This document shows positions 1 to 7,162 of a stretch of DNA of 35,952 bases, piece by piece. The translations under genes were made by a program, and so were the position numbers. Below the pieces are notes generated by a model that saw only the letters and a list, made by a program, of their open reading frames with translations, did no database searches and had not been told where the DNA came from. Source of the DNA: Magnetococcales bacterium DCbin2 (GTDB lineage Bacteria > Pseudomonadota > Magnetococcia > Magnetococcales > UBA8363); the NCBI GenBank assembly GCA_002753615.1, contig PEAO01000023.1, positions 1 to 35,952 on the forward strand, given 5' to 3'. Numbering within the stretch: position 1 is the first letter of the stretch; the number at the start of each line of letters is the position of its first letter.

Positions 1-372
1 ATCACGCTCTTCAATTGATGGCGTTCCAATCCTACCGTGTCCAAATATAAGGCGTCATACAACGAAAGCCATGTGAGGGTTTTTTCATTCAAGCTTTCGG
101 TGATCTTTAATTCAACCAAAACCTGGTCCACATCAAGATCGCGCAACCCATCCGCCAAACGCAGACGTTGTTCTTGGGTCCACCCCTTTGCGCCAACCTC
201 TTTGCGCTGAATCAGAATGAGATCCGCGATGGGTGGGGCAGAAACGACTGGAACTTCCGTCCGTACCTCGATGCCAACAGGCTCCAGCAACACTTTCAGC
301 GTTTCACCGACCAAACGGTGCCAATAGGTTTTCCCGTCTTTTTCCAACAAATCGAAACCACTCCCCCAATCT
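1..372. repeat. Long direct repeat, copy A
   Basis: Bases 1-372 match 1052-1423 at a constant offset of 1051 with no gaps. By eye there are about 16 mismatches, mostly transitions, so identity is around 95-96%. Homology ends abruptly near 372, just inside the start of the coding region, and continues off the left edge. It reflects a tandem gene duplication. Confidence 0.9.
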
Positions 373-410
373 TCGGATTGTCCAGGATTCAACCCCACCA
401 ATTCAGTCAC
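1..410 (-). CDS. Rpn/PD-(D/E)XK nuclease-like DUF4351 family protein, second tandem copy, 3' part outside window
   Basis: The gene is read right to left and is cut by the left edge, so only about 136 N-terminal residues are visible. A GTG at 408-410 is a good start: it lies 1 bp after the TGA of the preceding gene (412-414), with an AGG about 8 nt upstream. It gives an N-terminus MTELVGLNPGQ that the other copy lacks. The visible part is nearly identical to residues 1-117 of the neighbour at 412-1401. It contains the same Asp (PIADLILI) and Glu-Leu-Lys (VELKITES) spacing expected of a PD-(D/E)XK fold. The frame is open across the whole stretch. By family analogy it is a transposase-related DNA nuclease (Rpn/YhgA type) with a C-terminal DUF4351 beyond the edge. 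The nuclease role is inferred; the homology to its neighbour is seen directly. Confidence 0.7.
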   Translation of the reverse strand, partial: MTELVGLNPGQSEDWGSGFDLLEKDGKTYWHRLVGETLKVLLEPVGIEVRTEVPVVSAPPIADLILIQRKEVGAKGWTQEQRLRLADGLRDLDVDQVLVELKITESLNEKTLTWLSLYDALYLDTVGLERHQLKSV

Positions 411-411
411 A

Positions 412-1401
412 TCATGACCTGCCCGAAAAAACCTCGTCCAGAGACTGGGCGTCAAAGATGCGAAGGCTCCATTCTTCCAAGGAGGAGAGATCGGCTTTGG
501 AAAGACTTTCGTAGGCCCAGGTGGGGAGATCGCCGAAGCGACGTTGCAACTGGCGCGTCAGCATTTCTGCCTTGCCTTTTTTTTCGCCATCCCGTGCGCC
601 ATCCCGTGCGCCATCCCGATGTTCTTGGATCAATCGATGCTTCAATTTCGGCAAGGAAAAAAGTTCCTCTTCTGGCGTTGCATCCACCATGGATTCGAAC
701 CATTCTTTCCCGAGTTGCATCACGTACCCTGGCGTGATCCCTTCCATCTCAGGACTATTCAAGACACTTTTCATTTTTAGTCTCCATAAACCGACGACAA
801 TCTGACCAAATGCCACGGAAAGTTTGAACAACCCAGCATGTTCTATCGTCTCAAACGCCTTCTTTTGTTCCGCTTGGCGGCTGGCAAAACATTTCAGGGG
901 AGCATTATGGACTTCATCGGCCAATTCGTTCAGAAAAATCAATCGGACAACACCGCCCCAGGGAGGAACGCTTTCATAAACACCGACAGGTCCAACAGGC
1001 CGGAAAAAATGCTTTGCCAAAAATTCCTTCCGAGGCGTTATCGCGCTGATGATCACGCTCTTCAATTGATGGCGTTCCAATCCTACCGTGTCCAAATATA
1101 AGGCGTCATACAACGAAAGCCATGTGAGGGTTTTTTCATTCAGACTTTCGGTGATCTTCAATTCAACCAAAACCTGATCCGCATCAAGATCGCGCAACCC
1201 ATCCGCCAGACGCAGACGTTGTTCTTGGGTCCACCCCCTTGCGCCAACCTCTTTGCGCTGAATCAGAATGAGATCCGCAATGGGTGGGGCGGGAACGACT
1301 GGAACTTCCGTCCGTACCTCGATGCCAACAGGCTCCAGCAACACTTTCAGCGTCTCGCCGACCAAATGGTGCCAATGGGTTTTCCCGTCTTTTTCCAACA
1401 A
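412..1401 (-). CDS. Rpn/PD-(D/E)XK nuclease-like protein with C-terminal DUF4351
   Basis: This is a 329-residue protein. The N-terminal half has a PD-(D/E)XK-like arrangement: an Asp near residue 43 in PIADLILI and the ELK of VLVELKITES near residue 81. The last ~55 residues (TRQLQRRFGDLPTWAYESL...LDEVF) match the DUF4351 pattern found at the C-terminus of Rpn/YhgA-type transposase-like proteins. Between them, near residues 262-272, is a repeated RDGA(RDG) linker encoded by a 12-bp tandem repeat. The start is uncertain. TTG at 1399-1401 or the adjacent TTG at 1402-1404 are the only candidates, because the frame is closed by a stop about 17 codons further up. The downstream copy has about 20 extra N-terminal residues from a GTG, so this copy may be 5'-truncated where it joins the gene at 1427. 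Function (DNA cleavage or recombination promotion) is family-based inference. Confidence 0.72.
   Translation of the reverse strand: MLEKDGKTHWHHLVGETLKVLLEPVGIEVRTEVPVVPAPPIADLILIQRKEVGARGWTQEQRLRLADGLRDLDADQVLVELKITESLNEKTLTWLSLYDALYLDTVGLERHQLKSVIISAITPRKEFLAKHFFRPVGPVGVYESVPPWGGVVRLIFLNELADEVHNAPLKCFASRQAEQKKAFETIEHAGLFKLSVAFGQIVVGLWRLKMKSVLNSPEMEGITPGYVMQLGKEWFESMVDATPEEELFSLPKLKHRLIQEHRDGARDGARDGEKKGKAEMLTRQLQRRFGDLPTWAYESLSKADLSSLEEWSLRIFDAQSLDEVFSGRS
585..619. repeat. 12-bp tandem repeat inside DUF4351-type gene
   Basis: Three consecutive copies of CGCCATCCCGTG are present, the last imperfect. On the minus strand they encode a repeated RDGA linker between nuclease-like and DUF4351 domains. 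Because the unit is a multiple of 3, copy-number change would lengthen the linker without breaking the frame. Confidence 0.8.
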
Positions 1402-1423
1402 GTCGAAACCACGCCCCCAACCG
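1052..1423. repeat. Long direct repeat, copy B
   Basis: This is the second copy of the repeat at 1-372. It covers the 5' third of the DUF4351-type gene at 412-1401. The copies share the coding frame, so both genes remain open. Confidence 0.9.
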
Positions 1424-1426
1424 AAG

Positions 1427-2908
1427 TTACGATTCAGATTTTCTTTTTTCAGCGATTAACGATACCAGATCCAAATATCTTTTGGTACGATCAATGTCTT
1501 TTGAACTGAATGTCAGGCCCATATTCTTTTCTAAAAAAAGCATGAACTCGATATGGCGCAAAGAATCCCAATAAAGTGATTCGCCAACCCGTGCCGACGC
1601 AATATTATCGGAGGAGGTAAGTTTGAAAAACTGCCGAAAGAGTCCATCGATATCCGTTTCCTGGACCGTTCCCACCGAGGGCGATGAACGGGCAGATCGA
1701 TCCGGTTCCAAAGAAGCCCGCATCTCCGAGTCATAGAATCCGAAGCGTCCCAGACGTTCGGGAATCTGGGGTTCCAGCCAAAGATATCCGCCGTCGGTTC
1801 CATGCTGACCGCACAACAAAGCATAGGCCGCTTCGGCAATTTGCTCCGGTTGCAGAGATGGGGTATCAGGGTGATGCCATTCTTTGATAAACCCAGTATT
1901 GACACGACCTGGAGCCAGAACCCACCCGATGAATCCACAGGTTCCGAAGCGGTCGTTCAAACCGGCAATATAATGAGATGCAGCCGCCTTTGCCGCCGTA
2001 TAATCCTCCCATCCCTCGGGTATCGACTGCACGGCACTGGAACCCAGCATGAGTATCTGCCCTTCCTGACGCGCCAGAATATGGGGCAACAAGGCCTCGG
2101 AAAGGGTTTTCAGGGCAACATAATTGACATGCAATAATTCGCAGGCGGAAGCATGGACCGGCGGCGAAGCGACATGAATCAGATCGGTAATGTCACCGCC
2201 ATGTGCAATCCGTTCCACTAGGGACATCCATCCCTCCGTGCCCCCCCCCAAATCTGCCGCAATCCACTCGACCGTGATACCATATTCCCGGCAACGTTGG
2301 ATTATCGCTTCATCAGCGATGTTGGGTTCCGGTCGCGAAGTCACGACAAGATTGAAACCTTTGCCGGCCAGGTACAATGCCATGGCCGAACCAATACCTC
2401 CCCGAACGCCAGTGATCAGGACGGTGCGGACACCTGAGGTACGCGGAATGAAACGATCCTGGCCACCATGGGGTGCCCATGCCCTGGGAAGTTCCTCCAT
2501 CACACGAAAGGCGTGTTGCGCGGTAAAAAATAGACGGGTTTGATGAAATGCAATCGTGCGCAACATGATGGTTCGAGAAAGGTCGTCCTTGCCGACAACC
2601 CGGGCGGAATAGGTGACTTCCTGGTCATAAAATGCGGGATGAACGGCGTGTATGTGACAATCCACATCCAAAAATCTGTATCCTGGAAGCATCATTCCGG
2701 CAATGGCCGACAAAGGCAGAGAGATGAAATGGACCGGCATCGTGTTCCGTTGCAAGGGGGCTGTCCCACCCAAGATCGGAAACAAGAAGACCCCGTCTCC
2801 ACCCAATCGGGAAAAATTTTGCAGAATCTCATCTGAAAAACGGCATGTGAAACAAACCCGATCACCGATCGCAATATCCGAATCATGGCGGTTCACTGTT
2901 TCATTCAT
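1427..2908 (-). CDS. Trifunctional hotdog - short-chain dehydrogenase/reductase - acyl carrier protein fusion
   Basis: This is a 493-residue three-domain protein. Residues ~10-140 resemble a MaoC/hotdog acyl dehydratase. Residues ~160-390 are a short-chain dehydrogenase/reductase with the cofactor loop TGVRGGIG (166-173), serines at 290-291 and the YxxxK pair Y303/K307. Residues ~415-488 are an acyl carrier protein with the phosphopantetheine site D448-S449-L450. In the hotdog part the usual GDxNPxH motif reads GGDGVFLF, so the Asp is kept but the Asn and His are gone. That suggests a non-catalytic or altered hotdog domain. The ATG overlaps the stop of the upstream FkbH gene by 8 bp, indicating translational coupling. 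Likely role: carry an acyl thioester on its own ACP and reduce it with NAD(P)H, working with FkbH. The domain calls are firm; the substrate is unknown. Confidence 0.85.
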   Translation of the reverse strand: MNETVNRHDSDIAIGDRVCFTCRFSDEILQNFSRLGGDGVFLFPILGGTAPLQRNTMPVHFISLPLSAIAGMMLPGYRFLDVDCHIHAVHPAFYDQEVTYSARVVGKDDLSRTIMLRTIAFHQTRLFFTAQHAFRVMEELPRAWAPHGGQDRFIPRTSGVRTVLITGVRGGIGSAMALYLAGKGFNLVVTSRPEPNIADEAIIQRCREYGITVEWIAADLGGGTEGWMSLVERIAHGGDITDLIHVASPPVHASACELLHVNYVALKTLSEALLPHILARQEGQILMLGSSAVQSIPEGWEDYTAAKAAASHYIAGLNDRFGTCGFIGWVLAPGRVNTGFIKEWHHPDTPSLQPEQIAEAAYALLCGQHGTDGGYLWLEPQIPERLGRFGFYDSEMRASLEPDRSARSSPSVGTVQETDIDGLFRQFFKLTSSDNIASARVGESLYWDSLRHIEFMLFLEKNMGLTFSSKDIDRTKRYLDLVSLIAEKRKSES

Positions 2909-5399
2909 GGGGAGGGGTTCCTGTTTTATCGATCAATGTCATCCAGGCCGGCATTTTTGGATTTGACGGCCCCAGAATCAACTCCCACGTTTCACTGTCG
3001 TCAATGCGGGAAAAATGATGTTTCTGGTACACATCCCGGACAGGAGTATTGCGTGGCGCATGGACAATCAACCCATAAATCCGTTTGAATTTCTTCTCTG
3101 AGGCCCGGTTTGCCAGCCATGCCAGAAAACCACTCTCTACGCCACGGCCCAGCACGCGACAAGAAAGCAGAAAAAGATCAATGGTAAGACAATCGACAGC
3201 CGGCCTTCCCCAATGAACCAACGCCAAGCCGATATGTTCAAATTCGGAAAAACGATCTTCCAGTCCGAGAACCAACACTTCCCGATTCTGCTGTCGCATC
3301 CATTCCAGCTCTCCCTGGGTGAAACGCTGGGCGGTGGTATTGAACTGATTGGTTTTATGAATCAATTGCACCGCCCTGGCCATGTTGTCGGATTGAAGGG
3401 GAACGACATGAAGTTTGGGTTCGAGGGTCGCGTAGAATTCCTCATGATTGGTAAAATGCCGGCGTTCCAGTTCCATTTTTTTCTTGGAAGCATAGCGACC
3501 GGCTCGTGCGCGATCTTCACCGGTCAATTGAACACAGGCCAGCCAGGGTTGCGCCAACAGGGTTGCCGCATAACGCGCCGGATCCTCGGGAAGATCGACA
3601 ATCTTGACTTCGGGCAGATTCATCCGCATACGTTCCCGTTCAACCGGGTTGTCGTCCACAAAAAGCAGATGTTCCAGTCCCAGTCCCACTTCAGCCGCCA
3701 TTTCCGCAACATTGCTCCACTTTTCATTCCAATCGATCCGCCATGTGGCCAAATGTTCCTGGCGAATCACCATGTTTTTCAGGCTATTCATCGTCGCCAA
3801 GGCGTGACTTTCATCATTCTTGCTGGCCACAGCCAAGGCGATACCCCGTTGCATCAGTTGAATAATCGTTTTTTGAAAATGGAGAAAAGCGTTGCCTGGA
3901 TAGTCTCCCCCCAGTTGAATCCCTTCCGGGCCATCTTCGCCCAACACCCCCCCCCATAATGTATTGTCTAAATCCAGAATGAGCATGCGCGTTGTACGAC
4001 CAGTCATGGCCAGAACCATTCCCAAGTAACGTTCTGCAAGGGATATAGAAAAAGATTGGGAATAGGGAAAACGACCCAGAAACCATAGCCGTGGGTCAAA
4101 AATCTCCGGTCCATGGAATGCGGAGATGACTTGTTGCAGATTGAATGGAAAAACATGTTCCACAGTTTCCAATGTTTCATGCAACAGATGGTTGGCTTTC
4201 TCAACCAATGCCCGGATCCCGTGGGGATTCATCCCATCAGCACCATCCTCCGGTGGGATGGTGACAGATATGAATTCGTGGACGTATATCACCCCAGTGT
4301 GACCCGTGGCAAACTGCCGGATCATCTGCAAATAGAGCGTAACGACCTCCATATTTGCATCCAGACCTGGCACCAGGGCATGGACTTTGAACACATCTTC
4401 CAGCCGGTCGGTAAAAAAAGAAAAATCGGGCTTGAAATGTGCCAGGGCAGATGCTGGATTGATGATCTCCTGGTAAAGTTGACCAACGGGGGGGATAGTA
4501 ACAACCGTTTCCTGGTTCTGAATACCCCGTTCCATGGCTGCCATCAACGCCGACTTCAAAAACTCCAGGTTGTGAGTACCCAACAATGCAATCTTGATGG
4601 GTTTGGATTGTTGTCGCTGTTTTTTACGTTCTACCGCATACCGCGCCTTGATCCTGTCACTCCCCATAAACACATAGGGATCCGATTCAATGAGTTCCCG
4701 TGTGACCAGGGCAAGACTTTCACAATCATAAGCCTGGATCGATCCTCCCTGCCAAGGGTGACCGTCTACCAAACCTTTTGCCAATAATCGCTCGCCCACC
4801 ATGCCAAACTGCACCCGTCCCACAGAATCGATGTGGCGCGCATACATCATGGCGATAGTTTCATGCTGACCCGATCCAAAGTTGGCCAAGCCTTGGAATG
4901 GTTTATAATAGCGATAGGGTACCTGCGCCTCTTCTTCGTAATAGTGGATCTGAGTACATGCGTCCAATCCAACGCCAAACATAACAAAACGGACATTTTC
5001 TTTTTGAAACAAACCGAACAGGGATTCTGGATCCCAGGTGGTTTTTCCTTTTTGCCGCAGCAGGCGATCACGATCCGGTCCCGCAATAACAAAAGAATAA
5101 ATGGGATGCGCACTGCGGCGACTTTCGTAAAGTTCCATGAACCAGTCGGCCACAATACCCGTTTCCGAGGGGGAATGCAGATAATGGTAGGGTTGACCCC
5201 GGCAAAAACTGAGCGTAAACGAAGGGATGATCAGTGTACGCCCTTGTTGGATCAATCGCCTGAACGCCCCCATCAGCGGCCATTTGAGTTGTTTCCAGGG
5301 TAGGCGAAAATGGATCAATGATGAATGGATGACGATACGTTCATCATGATCGTTCAGCACCCTTGCGATGGCATCATACAATTGCAGTTCGTTCAACAC
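2901..5399 (-). CDS. AAC(3)-like acyltransferase fused to FkbH-type HAD protein
   Basis: This is an 832-residue fusion. Residues ~1-250 follow the aminoglycoside 3-N-acetyltransferase (AAC(3)) pattern: VIHSSL near 23-28, AHPIYSF near 97-103, and CTQIHYYEEE at 148-157. A basic linker (~255-266) leads into an FkbH protein. That part has an SGNH-like segment (~268-460), the HAD motif DLDNT (D476, D478), a second acidic motif VDDNP (D582, D583), and a GNAT-like C-terminus from HKTNQFNTTAQRF (681-693) to ~810. FkbH enzymes load a phosphoglycerate-derived glyceryl group onto an ACP in polyketide and tetronate pathways. The AAC(3) part would acylate an amino group. A GTG start is supported by GAAGGTG a few bases upstream and lies 18 bp after the DUF4910 stop. 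The ACP it needs is probably the C-terminal domain of the next gene. The product is not known. Confidence 0.87.
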   Translation of the reverse strand: MLNELQLYDAIARVLNDHDERIVIHSSLIHFRLPWKQLKWPLMGAFRRLIQQGRTLIIPSFTLSFCRGQPYHYLHSPSETGIVADWFMELYESRRSAHPIYSFVIAGPDRDRLLRQKGKTTWDPESLFGLFQKENVRFVMFGVGLDACTQIHYYEEEAQVPYRYYKPFQGLANFGSGQHETIAMMYARHIDSVGRVQFGMVGERLLAKGLVDGHPWQGGSIQAYDCESLALVTRELIESDPYVFMGSDRIKARYAVERKKQRQQSKPIKIALLGTHNLEFLKSALMAAMERGIQNQETVVTIPPVGQLYQEIINPASALAHFKPDFSFFTDRLEDVFKVHALVPGLDANMEVVTLYLQMIRQFATGHTGVIYVHEFISVTIPPEDGADGMNPHGIRALVEKANHLLHETLETVEHVFPFNLQQVISAFHGPEIFDPRLWFLGRFPYSQSFSISLAERYLGMVLAMTGRTTRMLILDLDNTLWGGVLGEDGPEGIQLGGDYPGNAFLHFQKTIIQLMQRGIALAVASKNDESHALATMNSLKNMVIRQEHLATWRIDWNEKWSNVAEMAAEVGLGLEHLLFVDDNPVERERMRMNLPEVKIVDLPEDPARYAATLLAQPWLACVQLTGEDRARAGRYASKKKMELERRHFTNHEEFYATLEPKLHVVPLQSDNMARAVQLIHKTNQFNTTAQRFTQGELEWMRQQNREVLVLGLEDRFSEFEHIGLALVHWGRPAVDCLTIDLFLLSCRVLGRGVESGFLAWLANRASEKKFKRIYGLIVHAPRNTPVRDVYQKHHFSRIDDSETWELILGPSNPKMPAWMTLIDKTGTPPHE

Positions 5400-5417
5400 G
5401 TCAGCACCTTCATGGGA

Positions 5418-6713
5418 TCACGTCCCAGGGACCACCTCAAGCAATCCCTGTTTTTTCAATTCGGAAACAATTTCCAGGAGTTCCCACATGGGTTGTCCGA
5501 TCAACTCAGCAATGGTCAACAGATCTTTTTTTCCGTTGGCGTAGACCAGTATATGACGCATATTTTGAACATACGCCCCCTTATCCCTCATGTAAAGCGT
5601 GGGATAAAGTCCGCGTTTACCCAACTGGGGTTCGCACAAAACAGTATTCCGTAATGTTTCATTCTGTTCAAGACAGAGGATAGCGCGTTGCAACGCCCGG
5701 TAAGAACCATGCAACCCTTCGGGGCTAATCAACGCAAGGTTGTCCAGGGAGGTGTGGTATTCGGGATATTTGCCGTAGGCACTTCGGAGTATGCAAACGA
5801 CGGGAAGTTCAATTCTGGCGTTGCAATATTGCCGTTCATCACTGCCGCGACTCAGAAAAGTATAATGGTTGAAGGTGGGGGTGTGGTGTTTGAGTACATG
5901 GCGGGCGATACGGTCGGCCAGAGTATCACCACTGCTGGAAGGGATGAAAGAATAGCACCGATCATCACCAACGCAGGAGACCACAAAACCACTGATGACA
6001 TGTTCTTGCAGGTGTTGCAGATGTCTGCTGAGATAATAGATGGAACCGATCGTCTCTGGGAGAAAAAGAATGCGATAGGTATAGCGACGATCTTTTTGTT
6101 GCATCAACCACCGCGCCAGATACGTGACAACCACCGGTCCAGAAATCTCATTGTTGGCCATGGATGGGTGACAAATATTGGTAGAAAAAAGGATTTCTCT
6201 CTTGGATGTCCCCGGCAAGATCCATTCGGCAAACGTCATGGATCCCGGACCGAGATCACTGTCGATAACAACCCGATAGTCCCCCGACGTCAGTTGGCTT
6301 CTTTGCGTATGGGTGAGACAAAATCCCCAGGTTTTTCGGTAATAGCTGGTGACATACGGGATGGCATCAGGCTGATCCGGCAATGAGTGGAGGTGCGATT
6401 GCAACACTTCCAGAGAAACGGTCTGGTCTTTCGGTACCGAATAACCCACTACATGAAGATTGTTATTTTGATAATCGATGATTTTTTTCCCCGTGGGATC
6501 CAGGACATACGCATCCCGAATATTCCACTCATCCGGCACCGTCCAATCAAAACAGGGCGTCCCTGTGGGGACTTCATGAATGTTCAGATCCGGCAGATAC
6601 TCCTTGATGATTCCCAGCGTTTCCCGGACGCCATGACCCGTCAGGCTGCGACCGATGGGGAAGAGCCTTTTCGCCAAACCGAACAACTGATCCGCCAAGG
6701 AGATATCCGTCAC
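5418..6713 (-). CDS. DUF4910-family aminopeptidase-like protein
   Basis: This 431-residue protein has the DUF4910/DUF2172 architecture: a zinc-peptidase (M28-like) fold plus a C-terminal winged-helix. Recognisable blocks are LFPIGRSLTGHGVRETL (17-33), NICHPSMANNEISGP (179-193, probable metal ligand H182), SRGSDERQY (288-296) and YPEYHTSLDNL (316-326). Residues ~385-431 (KKDLLTIAELIGQP...) look like the small helical domain. From memory, this family commonly sits in surface-polysaccharide and modified-sugar loci, and its substrate is undefined. It is the first gene of the run that continues with FkbH. The start is a GTG; the frame stays open for about 36 more codons upstream to a stop at the edge of a repeat element, but no other start codon was found there. 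Confidence 0.82.
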   Translation of the reverse strand: MTDISLADQLFGLAKRLFPIGRSLTGHGVRETLGIIKEYLPDLNIHEVPTGTPCFDWTVPDEWNIRDAYVLDPTGKKIIDYQNNNLHVVGYSVPKDQTVSLEVLQSHLHSLPDQPDAIPYVTSYYRKTWGFCLTHTQRSQLTSGDYRVVIDSDLGPGSMTFAEWILPGTSKREILFSTNICHPSMANNEISGPVVVTYLARWLMQQKDRRYTYRILFLPETIGSIYYLSRHLQHLQEHVISGFVVSCVGDDRCYSFIPSSSGDTLADRIARHVLKHHTPTFNHYTFLSRGSDERQYCNARIELPVVCILRSAYGKYPEYHTSLDNLALISPEGLHGSYRALQRAILCLEQNETLRNTVLCEPQLGKRGLYPTLYMRDKGAYVQNMRHILVYANGKKDLLTIAELIGQPMWELLEIVSELKKQGLLEVVPGT

Positions 6714-6819
6714 AGCAATGCCCCAACGATAATCGACCTTCGCATCGGAAAATCCAGGGCTAGCATCAGGACAATCGCATTTGAAATTGGCACGTCCAAA
6801 TGCCTCGGAAATAATAAAT

Positions 6820-7060
6820 TATTAAAAGAAAAAAGGGGTCTGGGGGATTGCCCCCAGGGTTTTGACTTTAAATAAAAAGCTTCCATTTTTTCTTTTGACT
6901 TTGTTTTCGATATTAAACTGAAAGCTTAAATATAAAAACATTTTTATTTAAATTAAAAAACGAAAATCAAAGGCGGAACATGGAAACATTTTTTTTAAAC
7001 TCAACAACAAAATCAAAACCCTGGGGGCAATCCCCCAGACCCCTTTTTTCTTTTAATAAT
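6820..7060. repeat. Palindromic intergenic element (copy 1), long inverted repeat
   Basis: Two arms of about 50 bp (roughly 6820-6873 and 7008-7060) are inverted copies of each other, and about 135 bp of AT-rich sequence lies between them. Each arm contains a compact hairpin, CTGGGGG-ATTG-CCCCCAG. Read outward, each arm ends with ACCCC then TTTTTT, the form of a rho-independent terminator. The element fills most of the 450-bp gap between guaA and the DUF4910 gene and could end guaA transcription. Related copies lie at 10274 and 24584. No open reading frame of note lies inside. Confidence 0.85.
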
Positions 7061-7064
7061 TTTC

Positions 7065-7103
7065 TAGGGTGTGTCTCAAATTATCGGATATCAACACGCC
7101 CTA
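7065..7103. repeat. 39-bp segment with imperfect terminal inverted repeats
   Basis: TAGGGTGTGT at 7065-7074 and ACACGCCCTA at 7094-7103 are inverted copies with one mismatch. The right half, TCAACACGCCCTA, recurs exactly at 24782-24794. This looks like the end of a mobile element or a tiny MITE remnant abutting the palindromic element. No transposase is nearby. Confidence 0.5.
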
Positions 7104-7162
7104 ATGTCAAGGGATTCCAAATGCAATTGCCCTGGGGCCAGCATTCCCATCCATTCCTCCCA

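Noticed and set aside
6820-7060. Possible insertion sequence or structured RNA gene
   Set aside because: No transposase or long frame lies inside. The inverted arms and terminator-like hairpins fit a non-coding palindromic element better.
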